From Ophioceras dolichostomum (Eukaryota; Ascomycota; Sordariomycetes; Magnaporthales; Ophioceraceae): a DNA stretch of 46,535 nt. Made by a program: the position numbers and the translations under genes. The stretch covers positions 1 through 46,535 of the forward strand of contig PYST01000263.1 in assembly GCA_003049485.1 (NCBI GenBank), written 5' to 3'. Every line of letters begins with the position of its first letter. The first letter of the stretch is position 1. The notes beneath the pieces were generated by a model that did not search any database, was not told the DNA's origin, and saw only the letters and a program-made list of their open reading frames with translations. Of this stretch, positions 23,881 through 34,053 are shown piece by piece.

Positions 23881-24977
23881 CTTGGGTGGTGGGGTCGGGG
23901 GAGGGGCGCAAAACGGGTTGAACAGAAATATCCAGTTGTTATTATCGGCAAAGGCCCGTGGCTTCTCGGATAGAAAGCCGAACTCAATGAGAAGAGGTAG
24001 GAGAAGCGAAAATGGAAAAGAAAAAATAAGGGGACAAAAGAAAAATCAACTTAAGTTGATAGAAATAAAGTTGGTCGTGGGCCTAACAGGCTGTGAGATG
24101 CCGGTTGGCAAGGTGGGGGAGTCTATTGTGTGTGTGGTCGTGGTGGGGCCGGCTTTGAATTTTTCAACTTTTGCGCTTCTGATAACCGATAGTGGCCTTG
24201 GAGAATCAGGCATCAACCTTATTTGCGGCCAATCACCGGAAGTCATTTGTTGAATCTTCGTCCTTTTCGGAATCCTTCGGGCAACATGGATGTTTATACA
24301 TATTCGTCCAACTGTCTATTCATTCTCACCAGAGTATCCATCCAAGACACTTTCGCAGGTGGCATATATGTTTCCTCCACGAAACCTTAGATTCGCCTCA
24401 TTTCCAGAGCGCCGAGTATTCCTTCTGTTGGGCATGGCAGGGTGCGGCACTCGAGGTGACGTCAGTCTCCTCCACACCAACAGGCCATCCTCTCTCAGCG
24501 ATTCTGCCATCTGTGCCCGCCCTTCAGCTGTCGATGATGGCCGCCAGATCCTCTTCCATTGAAGCCTAAATTGTATTTTGCTCTTACACATTTTTATTTA
24601 TAAGTTCCACCTCGTTGGGCAACAGGCAAGCTGTCGATCTGATCAAGGCTTGTCAAGCCCCTTTTCTCCTCAGTCCCACATCCATCCACTAGTCTGAATC
24701 CCTTGGTTCCCTTGTGGCGTAGAACTCTTAGGTTCATAGACCTTGGTTGCCCGAGCCTCAGTGATGCCCGCCCTTCGTGTTGCCTCAAGCTGCCATCTTT
24801 GGCAGCCCTGCCCTGGATAACGCAGTGGAAAGAAATGCTGTTGAAGCCGTTCATCGGTTGGTTGGTCTGCCAGGTAGGTGCTCGCCCAGCACAAGAGTAA
24901 TGCAGTCTGCCCTGTCCGGATCACATAGGTGGGTATAAGAAATCCTCCAAATTAGCCATATTCTTTTCGCTAGAAGC
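23881..24977. other. Intergenic region between ARB1 and the membrane-protein gene
   Basis: ARB1 promoter and leader (an A/G-rich stretch at 23990-24050) plus the 3' flank of the membrane-protein gene. Short frames at 24290-24570 and 24670-24920 show no family features. Nothing else seen. Confidence 0.6.
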
Positions 24978-26381
24978 TCATATCGATATCCTCCTGGACG
25001 AACTAGATGGTCCGCCCTCAGCAGCCGACTTTGCGTCAAGCCCCTGCTTTATGCCGTGCAGCGACATCCATTGTGCCTGCCTTTCCCCCCTCTGGGCTCG
25101 AAGACGCTCCTCCAAGCCAGGCTCATAGTCCTCGCTAGGCGCGGCCCATGGCTCGGCATACGGCGTGCCTACTATAGGGACCGGCTTTCGGCGTATCGCG
25201 GGCCTCGACGCCGATGAGGGGCCTGCTGTCGGCGAAGGTAGCTGGGGCGACTGGGCGCCGCGCTCGCGCCCTGTCGTGCTCGGCGCCGCCGACGCCAAGG
25301 GAGTGTTTGTCGTGATCGCCGTCGCACGCGCTGTGGTAGTGATGACGGCGGTCTCGGTCCGGGCATTTGAAGACTCGGTGAGAGTTGGAGTGGGCGATGG
25401 CGAGGCCATCCTCTCGAGGTCCACCTCGCGTGTCGGCGACGGAGGGTACGGCCGTGGCACCACGACAACGGGCTCACCTGTAGATAGGTACATGATCCGC
25501 GGCGTGATGTCCCTGCCTTTGCGTCGATCGATACAGTTTCTCACGAAGAGAGTAGCGTGGAGAACACTATCGGTTCCGGCGACTCTTTTGTAGGTAAGCA
25601 AGCAGGTTCAATGGATGGACAGAGAAGAAAAGAAATAAAACAAAACGGGGTGAGAGCCTCACGTTAAGGTCGCGGCGAGAGACAGGACATTTTCGGCCTC
25701 CGCCCCTCCTCCGACTATACCCTTCACCCACGTACACACAATTATGGTAGCCATCGCTCCTGATCCCAAGAGCGAGAGTGTTAGGTCGAGGCTGATGTGC
25801 GCCTTTGGCGGAATCCCAGACCCCCTTCGACAACAGACCGTAACGAGCTCGCATGTATCCCACAGGATCACGCAGCCTCCCTGAGCAGATAGGTAGTTAT
25901 TTTCTTCAGCAATGGGGTCTTACGAACATCAAATGCGCAGAGGAAAGGATCCACAAAACATGGCGGAAGACCCAGGCGGGCAGGCAGGCGGATACAGACA
26001 TGAAAGGGAAGCTGAACTTACCAATAAGTAAACCGAAATTTCAATAAGAGGCCATTTGATGTACCAACGAGAATACACGCTTACGACCGCTCTCCCTTGG
26101 GTATAGAGAACATGCGTCGCAATGACCATGGCGATGGCGATGCACAGCGAGAAGGACCGCAGGACGATCTTGGCGACGTACCAGCCATCACGCCTCGGTC
26201 CGTTCACGCGGAATCTGGCATTCTTCCTCCCTTGCCGCCTCGTCGGCAGCGATGGAAGCGGCTTTGCTGAATCCCACTGCTCCGAGTGGGTTAGTTCAAT
26301 GTCGGCGCCCGCTCCGGCGGCTGTCGTGGTCTCGATGTGTCCCGAGGCCAGAGCCGTCGGTTGTCCGAGGAACTCCCACAT
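24978..26381 (-). CDS. Predicted four-transmembrane fungal protein with disordered C-terminal tail
   Basis: Family not recognised. Exons are 26381-26022, 25880-25663 and 25584-24978, with introns of 141 and 78 nt (GTAAGT...TCAG; GTGAGG...AAAAG); joined they encode 394 residues. An in-frame TGA two codons before the ATG fixes the start. A basic N-terminal region (about 48-66) precedes TM1 (69-93). TM2 (about 107-129) is completed across the first splice, giving IEISVYLLGGCVILWDTCEL. TM3 is about 148-172 and TM4 about 184-206, across the second splice. The remaining ~185 residues are Pro/Ser/Thr/Arg-rich and probably cytosolic, with a PYPPSP element and a Ser-rich end. The four-helix layout resembles MARVEL-like fungal membrane proteins, but I see no defining motif, so this is only a topology description. 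Confidence 0.78.
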
Positions 26382-27752
26382 CCTTCAACTAAGGGGGTAG
26401 GTACCTAGGTAGGTGTGCTCCCACCCGGGAGGGGAAAAAACGAGAATAAGGAAGAAGCCTCAGTGCAGGAATTACTGAATTATTTAGGAGCTCTCTTCGT
26501 TGATGAACCCGGCCGGCTCTCGTGCGCCTCTCGTGAGCTCCCTAGAATCAGCTGTGGTCAACGCGACCTGGGCGTGTGGTTTCCACCACACAACATCGTC
26601 CAGAGTGATAAGCCGAACACATGTACTAGCCAGCCAACGAACCAGCAGCGACTTCTACGTAGGTATTGTTGACAAGCGGGTAGCCGCAAAGAATTACCTC
26701 TCCGAGGAGCGTGACAATAATGTGAGCAGATGAGCGAGAGCGGGTTAGCTTGCTTGGAAAGGAGATACAGTAATGTGAAAGGCTGGGGGCCCAAAAGGGG
26801 AAAGAATCTAGGCAGCAACTTAAGGACAATGTACGTACGGTACGGGCCCGAGTTTACGTCTATCACTCTCCTGAAAAGGAAACATGAACACGAGTTATCA
26901 CCTCTCAGTAATTCACCGTGCTTGTACGCCAGGTTCAGGATTGGTGGGCGGCACTCAAACGGCGGAAGGGTTATGCGGGGATCTTGTGCCTCTCCACTGC
27001 ATGGTACGAGTAGGCCAAGAGAAGACTTCGCCCCCAGAGCAGGATGATCAGTGGCCACATCAGGGCATCTGGGTGCTGAAACATGTACTCTCTGCACGTC
27101 AATTTTCAGGAAGAAAAAATAACAGTACGGAAAAAAATCATCGATGATTCCAGACCGCCTGTTACCGGAATATCTTTCATGAAAGTCTAGGGTCAGCGTA
27201 GTAGGCGGCTCAAGACGTGCCGAGTCCCTGCTCCGGAGTGAGCTCCGGATCTAAGCAAGCAGAAGACTTGTGCGCTGCCACTGTCTCGACCGCCGTCTCT
27301 TGGTGCGATAGTCTGTGAAGGCATAAAGAGCCGATCCTAGTCCATGAGCGACCGAGTGAATGCCATGGAAACGAGAACGGTTTGACAGAAGCACAGCCAG
27401 TCTCCTGTGTACATTCCCACTGATACGGAGCGCCACGGGCGAAAATGCCGTTCTTATCCTCTCATCCACAGGATGCGCGCCCCGCCCCGGAGACAACGAG
27501 GAGGTCGGCTCCCCATACATTCGTGGCCGAAGTAAAGATTGCATGATGCGATGGATATCATGGGTGGCGTCCTAGAGGGCCGGGACGAGCAAAGTGTCAC
27601 TCGTAGGGAGCTGCAGTACACCAGCATAGACCACCTCAAGCTACAAGGTGAAGACCGTGTGAGTGTGGCACGGAACGGATAGAATACGTAAAGTCCGTGG
27701 CTCATCCTCACCCAGCGGATAAAGAAGGTAGATGCCATGCTCATCATGATCC
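26382..27752. other. Intergenic region with membrane-like open fragments on the - strand
   Basis: About 1.4 kb holding the promoter of the four-TM gene and the 3' flank of the sirtuin. The minus strand contains isolated open fragments with hydrophobic stretches (27084-26971 and about 26880-26700), but stops interrupt them and I could not join them into a credible gene. A GGTAGGTACCTAGGTAGGT motif lies at 26396-26414. Confidence 0.45.
26396..26415. repeat. TACCTAGGTAGGTA-type palindromic word
   Basis: GGTAGGTACCTAGGTAGGTG just upstream of the four-TM gene start. It overlaps in sequence with 29265-29285 and partly with 12257-12281. Confidence 0.6.
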
Positions 27753-28907
27753 TCAGACCCTGTCGTCATCAGCACCGCCACCACCATCACCAAGGACCTT
27801 CTCAAACAGCCTCGGCAAGATCTCAGCCGCGTCCCCCAAGAAGAAAAAGTCATCAGCGCCCAGCCCCTCGACAGCATCCGGATCGGTGTTGACAACAACC
27901 ACCACGGCGCCCCGTCTCTTCGCCTTGCGCACGTAGCTCGCAGCAGGCTGCACCACAGCCGCCGTGCCAACGACGAGCATGATGTCAATCTTTTCCCCCT
28001 CCTCCTCCATCCAGTCGTCCACGCCAGCCAACATGCGCTCATCCAGCGACTCCCCGAACCACACCACCCCCGGCCGCAGCAGTGCGTGTCGCCCCTCTTT
28101 CCTACAGCTAGGACAGTGAGGCAAATCCTCCACCCTCACCTCCGGCACCGGCAAGTCCGGATCCGCCAGCCAAGCCGGGTCCCTCTCAGCCGCGGGCGCC
28201 AGGGCATCGCACAGCGGATCGTCCCGGTTCCCGCGCTCGGCGTACCCGCACCCGTCAGTAAAACAGATCAGGTCCCAGAGGCTGCCGTGCAGCTCGCGCA
28301 GCTGCTCCGGCGGGTGGCCCGCGCGCACGGCGAGGCCGTCGACGTTCTGCGTCAGGCACAGAAACGATGACGAGTGCGACAGCAAACGAGCCAGACGGGC
28401 CAGAGTGACGTGTCCCGCGTTCGGGCGAGCCCGCAGCGCCACGTGCCGCCGCCACGCGTAGAAGAGCCACACCAGGGCCGGGTCGGCGGCGAACGCCTCG
28501 GGCGTCGCGAGGTACGTCGCCTCGTGCCTGCGCCAGAGCCCGCCTGCTCCGCGGAAGGTGGGCAGGCCTGACGACGCGGAGAGGCCTGCTCCGCAGAGCG
28601 CTATGACGCGACCGCCGCCTGTTCCGCCTGTTATCTGCTGGGCGAGCAAGTCCTGGAACTCGGAGACGGAGGTGCGTGGGGCGCAGGCTTGCGCGTGGGC
28701 TGTCTGCCGCATCCAGAAGGGGCGGCGGGAGTAGAAGCTCATCGTCGCCGCCGTCACTGCTGCTGCCGCCGCTCCTCCTTTTCTTGGCCGTGTGAGGGTG
28801 GAGCCAACTGTCAAAACGGGAATGGCAACAGGGAATGGTGATTTCTTCCCAGCATGCGACTCAATCAGGGTCGGTAGCATTGGACGAAGGACGCGTTTGC
28901 GGAGCAT
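27753..28907 (-). CDS. Sirtuin, class III (SIRT5-like) NAD-dependent protein deacylase
   Basis: Removes acyl groups from lysines using NAD. One exon, 384 residues. The Rossmann core shows GAGLSASSGLPTFRGAGGLW (105-124), the TQNVDGL motif with Asn188 and Asp190, and catalytic His207 in LHGSL. The zinc site is formed by Cys215, Cys220, Cys265 and Cys268; VVWFGESLD and VVGTAAVVQPA complete the fold. Residues Y150-A-W-R153 match the Tyr-x-x-Arg pair that in SIRT5 binds negatively charged succinyl/malonyl/glutaryl groups, so desuccinylase-type activity is inferred. Residues 1-70 are rich in Arg/Lys/Ala and nearly free of acid, like a mitochondrial presequence. A second Met at 56 (MSFYSRRPF) could start a shorter form. 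The extreme C-terminus is Gly/Asp-rich. Confidence 0.9.
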   Translation of the reverse strand: MLRKRVLRPMLPTLIESHAGKKSPFPVAIPVLTVGSTLTRPRKGGAAAAAVTAATMSFYSRRPFWMRQTAHAQACAPRTSVSEFQDLLAQQITGGTGGGRVIALCGAGLSASSGLPTFRGAGGLWRRHEATYLATPEAFAADPALVWLFYAWRRHVALRARPNAGHVTLARLARLLSHSSSFLCLTQNVDGLAVRAGHPPEQLRELHGSLWDLICFTDGCGYAERGNRDDPLCDALAPAAERDPAWLADPDLPVPEVRVEDLPHCPSCRKEGRHALLRPGVVWFGESLDERMLAGVDDWMEEEGEKIDIMLVVGTAAVVQPAASYVRKAKRRGAVVVVVNTDPDAVEGLGADDFFFLGDAAEILPRLFEKVLGDGGGGADDDRV

Positions 28908-29264
28908 AATGTACCGATCGCGGAGGGGTCATCATCTCTGATGATGAACATCCACATGGCTTTGATGTCTCCTTGGCTGGCCGGTTGCAGGGGTACTGGG
29001 AGGATTGAAGATGCCGAGACAGGATTGGGGAGATAATTAAGGCGTCACGTGCATAGTCACGTGCACGCAACCCCTGAGTGCCTCCCCTGTTCCCCTATTA
29101 CCCCTACTATCCAATACGCCTGTGCAAGAGGAGCTATTTTCTCATAGAAATGTTGGGTATCTCTGAACCGGCTTGGGGTGACGTCCATGTTTTGGCCCTT
29201 CGCTCCTCCACGCGGTCACCCGCTGCTCCCTCACCACACATGAGAGGCTGTGCCAATATCAATG

Positions 29265-29285
29265 GGTACCTAGGTAGGTACCTAG
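29265..29285. repeat. GGTACCTAGGTAGGTACCTAG palindromic word
   Basis: A near-palindromic 21-mer made of two CCTA/TAGG pairs, intergenic. Same motif family as 26396-26415 and 12257-12281. Confidence 0.6.
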
Positions 29286-32200
29286 CATGTGGTAGAAAAC
29301 AGCTGCTAGAGGCAGGAGGCTTATTGAACTCTGATCATCAACTAGGCTGTGCACTATGGAGACTAGGCACCATGGTCGGAAATACATCGTAAGGTACCGC
29401 ACAATTCACCAATGAAGTGTGTTACCATTTGCATCTTGATTTTAAGTATCACTCCCAGTGCGTGTCGAAAGGCCGGAGTCAGACCATACAGCAAGTTCTG
29501 TGTATTGCGGGTGAGAGACAGTAGTAATCAGAGCAAGAGTCTGATGTACAAATCCTCTGAGTCTTGTGTCTCAACAGCATAGAACGCACTGTCCAGACGG
29601 ACGGTCATGTCACCTGCATGGGCAGAGGTTCATCGTGTACGGCTGCTGCCACAACTGCCATGCACTGCACGCGTACACCACATGCCCAAGTGATCTAGAT
29701 ATCCGTCTTCCCTTTCTCGGCATCTTCACAACGCACCGACTTCATGTGTAGTGTCAATCGGCCCAGAAAGTCCAAATTTGGCTTTTCTCTGGTATCTCAA
29801 GTCCTCAGAAGTCTTAATCGTGGAACCGATCAATGTGTTAGCTTGGGAATTGAGGGGACGTCGAGGGAACGGATCACACCTTAGACAATGTCGCTCAGAG
29901 ATCGTATTTCGGCGCCGTTCCCGTTACACCGAGCAAGGTGAGAACCGAGTGAAACTGGGGCGGCCGGCCGGACTGCTCAGTAGTGCTGTGAAAAAGGCCG
30001 TAGCCAGGAGTAAGTGAGCTGGGAGTGGTTAGGTAGGTGAGTGAAAGGTGATGAGATAAAGGGTTGTCTCTCATCCATCATTTCCCAGCACACTGTGCTG
30101 GTTTTGACTCAAGCTGGTAGCTCAACTAACACGAGAGAGAGATCGGAGTGTGAGTGAGTCTGTTTCTCGCAATCTTTTTGGGGATCGAACCGTCGACCGT
30201 TGATGACTTTGGATGATTAAGGATCGCCCCGGCGGTTTAGTTGAGACGGTTTTATTGATGGGTCATGTATCGTTTGCTACAGATGTTCCCTGGATGTTCC
30301 GCCGGGATATTTCCTGCTCTAGTCTGCTTAAATATACTACATCCATGGACACGGAGATGCAAGCCGGGCCGGAAACCGGCTCCGAGAGTCGGAAGGCCTG
30401 TCGCCGAGTCGTCTTGATGGTCCGATCGAGACTGTATTCAGACTCTCTGACAGCAACGGAAGACCACGAACCAAACGCGTTTACAACCGACCGCCACATC
30501 TTGTCTTCATTTGCCATCTGCCGGTAGCCACTTCTCGGTTCGTTAATGACGAAATTGAGCTGAAAAGAAACCGCCATCAACAGCCAGCCACTTAGGTAAT
30601 GCAGTCAGACCTCAAGCCTTCCGAGCCCCTGAAATTTGCAGAAGCCTCAGAGTGGCCTCTTCGCCACCGATGATTGACGAAAGCAAACGAATGACCACCA
30701 CCAGCTTCCGCATGGCAAGACGTAGTGGAGTCTTCGTACAACGTCGACCCGTCCCTCCTTGACTGGCTAATCTAATCTGTTTGTAACCCCCTCTCGTCCA
30801 TTTCTGCACCGTCCCGTCCGCCACACGGAAGACTGCAGCTCAGCCACTGCAGGTACGGATGCAGAGGAGCGGAGGAGGAGCGAGGTGAGGGAGCTGTGTA
30901 CGACGCGCATCCCTCAGGAAAGTCCGAAAGTACAAACAAACAGCTCTAGGATCTTGTGTTTCCTCACGCCTCTTCCCTCCTCCGCTGCCTAGCACACAAC
31001 CACACGAGAATGACACCGTTCCATTCTCCTTCTTTCACCACCCACCCGCGCAGCCCTGGTGGTCTGTTCCCTCCCACCCTCCCAGCCGTCAGCTTCCTGT
31101 GCGTCCTCCTCTCTCCGTGGAAGGGAAAATAGAACAAAAGAGGGGAAGGACGGCGGTTTAGCCCCAGGGAGCAAACGAGGGAGAGAGTAGAAAAAAATCC
31201 GGGCCTTTACTTCCCGATCCCGATCCCGAAACTGTGATTACTTACATATCTTTGCCCGTGTCCCCTCGGAAAGAGTTGCAGCACGTCAGTTGAGCAAACG
31301 GACGAAGCGCAAACTGAAAAGCAAAGTGGAGGGGGGGAAGAGAACAGTAATGTCCAAAGAATTCAGAAGGTGTACAGATCTCTGTGCCTAGTGGGAATCT
31401 CATCGGAGTCGCCTCTCTAATGCTTCGCTTACGCTCGATCCCATTGGACAGCATACTTGGATGCAGAAAGCACTGGTATACCAGGGGTTGCAGATATGTG
31501 AGTTGACCGTGTCCCGCACGAACGCAAGTGAGTTTTTGGTTGGCAGATGCCCATGGGATGCTCACACTACAGCAGCCTGCAGCCTACCTAGCTTGTCTAC
31601 CCGTCGCTTGGGCCTGAAAATGCAAACAGTCACTGCATATGAGTGACAGGCAAGTCTCCGCTTGGCGCTGTTCAACTTTCACAAAACGAAATCTCAGCAA
31701 TATCAAAGTCCGCATCTCGGCGCCGTTCGGCGTCATGCATGCCGAGCCGACTAGACGTGAAATTAGAGCTGGCAGATTCTTGCGGTCAAGGATTTCCCAG
31801 GTTTTTTTACAGGCCAGTTTCTGCCTGGTGGGCTCGCTCTCAGCGGCCCCTCCGTTTGTCCGTCCGTTAGTCCATCCCGTCATGACAGTCACTTTCTTGA
31901 TTCACACAGTCCACACTCTCTTATCAATATACTTGTGCTCCAAGGTCTCAGCCAGAGCCTCTCCACTCGGCCACTTTGCGCGGCCTCCTCTCCTCTGTGC
32001 GATACCGATACCACATTGGCCTACCAGCCCACTTTGCCCACTCCAGCAGTCACTTCTAGTCACTCGTCTCGAGTCCAACAAGCCTCGCACACACTGATAC
32101 ATACAGACAGAACTCACTCTAGAGGAGATAAGCCAGGAGGCTGGCATCATAGTACATTTCTCCCTCTCTTCCTGTCTCCCACCTGGCCAGCCCCACCTGT

Positions 32201-33794
32201 GGGAACACTGCGGAGGTCATACCGAGACGCTAGCACAGCTGCGACCACTGCTAGTCCAGCGGGGCGATGAGGAGAGAGCTCAGGACCAGCAGCTAATTAT
32301 ACTGCTGTCTTCCGCGCTGCATCCTGCATAGATTAACATGCAGCTGTCCATGTAAGGTACTGTCATTTCATTGGAGGGCCCTAGACGACCGTCGAGAGTA
32401 AAGGCCCATAGTGCTTAGCGCGCCTTTCCGCGGAATAGCTCGCTTCTGATTCTCCTCGCTCCCAACCCTTGTCAACGCCACCGATGGGAGCAGTGATAGC
32501 ATAGAATGGGCAAAGAAGGGTCATCGAGTAAAAACGCTGTCAGGGACCTGCTCCAGGGGGAAATGGCGAAAACAAAGGAAAGGCTCTCGCTCAAATACCA
32601 CACTCACAAGGCTGCTTTGGCCAGGGACGAGGAGTCTATTCGACAGGTCGTTTGTACCTCTAAGCAAAGCCGTGGGCTGGACGGGGAACCAAAGGTAAAC
32701 TTCTAAGCCGGTATACCTCTGAGAGGGCACGGCCATACTAGGGGTTGACCTGGTTGGTGGGTAACGGAACAGTCTCTAGCAAATCGGCCGCGATCCAGGC
32801 CTAGCAGCAATCCCTGCTTCCCGAGCCCATGCCCGTGCCCTTGCCGATCCCGCTCCCGAGCTCATCCGATACGATGGTTGCCCATGAATGCAAAAAAGCA
32901 AACGAAAAACAACGGCGAGCTTCGCTGAACTTACTCCATTCTTCTGGAAGAAAGATTAACAGCCCGGGCTCCAACAAATCTGCAGGCGGGCTTGCAGAAG
33001 AAGCGCCATAAACTGTCATCCGCATTCCTTGCATACGTATCTGTCAACCAATCAATACCTCCTAGCAAGCCACCCATCCAACGAGCCCACGTTCCCTCAA
33101 CGTGAAGGCAATCACTTCGTGAGGGGGATATCCTTGACCTGCCTGCCGGGCTCTGGCACAAGCCACGACCCTTGCATCTGCCATGTTCTGTCCTTCTGCT
33201 TCATAGGAACAGAGCATATCCCTGACAACACAAATCCCCGAAATGATCATGACCGAAAGACACGGGCGCCACTCTGGGCGGGAAGCTATCTTGCCTGCTG
33301 GCCGCAACACACGCACACCACTCGGTAACGCACACCAAATTTCTGACCTATCGCCAAAGTGTCTCCATGCTTTTGGACCACTGGACTTTCTTTGACCAGT
33401 TTTCCCTCCCCTCTTCCGTCCGTGGATTCCTGCATGTCCGGGATGTGCAACCGCCTGAGTCCCGGCCTAACTACGGGCCCATCTCATCTCCTTCCCGTGT
33501 CCCCTGCCTGCCTACTCGTCTGCCTGCCAAGAAAGAAGCGTTGGACTTCCTCCTCAGTCAGTCCGTTACCTCGTCCGAGTGTGGATCACCGCCCATCGTC
33601 CCATGTCGTCATCCGTTGCAAGGTGATGTTATGAGCAACCCAGACAAGCCCTGGCAGCTGGGGCCTCTGAGAGAGAGACAAGAGACCAAATTATGGGGCA
33701 CAACAGGCCTAGCAGAGCAGACACGACAGGCGGATGAGTGAGGACGGTGCGAGGAGAAAATACGAGATGGGCCGGAGCCTGTAGGCCTCGATGG

Positions 33795-33800
33795 TATAAA
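33795..33800 (+). promoter_or_regulatory. Putative TATA box of the Ser/Thr-rich secreted protein
   Basis: TATAAA followed by a C/T-rich stretch, 254 bp before the ATG at 34054. The pyrimidine-rich DNA between is typical of fungal core promoters and leaders of strongly expressed genes. Confidence 0.5.
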
Positions 33801-34053
33801 GACCTCGGTGAAATCCCCTCGTCATCTGCCCATCTGGTTTGACGACCCAAGCAGGACTGCCCGCTCCTCGCCTCACCCGCCAGACTCTTCCGTCCACGGT
33901 CCACCCGAGCCACGAGGAGCTCTCGCCCAACCCCTCCCCCTTCTGCCCCTTCTCGCACCCCCACACTCGTTTGCACATTCGTTTACTGTTGTCCTTGCTC
34001 TTGTGAATCACCAACAGCCTAGAAACCTGTCTGGTCCTGCCGTCAAACTACCT

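Larger units (their letters stand above)
28908..34053. other. Gene-poor region, about 5.1 kb
   Basis: Sirtuin promoter at the left end; promoter and long pyrimidine-rich leader of the Ser-rich protein at the right end (33795-34053). Between them I find only short open frames (for example 30213-30527, 31584-31892, 32506-32706) with no family motif, no consistent splice structure and no transposon domains. A palindromic CCTAGGTAGG-type word is at 29265-29285. The tRNA B-box-like word at about 30182 does not fold into a tRNA. Confidence 0.5.

Noticed and set aside
30140..30260. tRNA-like B-box (GGTTCGATCC on the minus strand near 30182)
   Set aside because: The flanking bases do not form a T-stem, and no acceptor stem or anticodon arm can be matched within tRNA distance.
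32506..32706. 66-codon open frame in the gene desert
   Set aside because: Hydrophilic and start/stop bounded but with no motif, signal peptide or splice context. Too short to support.
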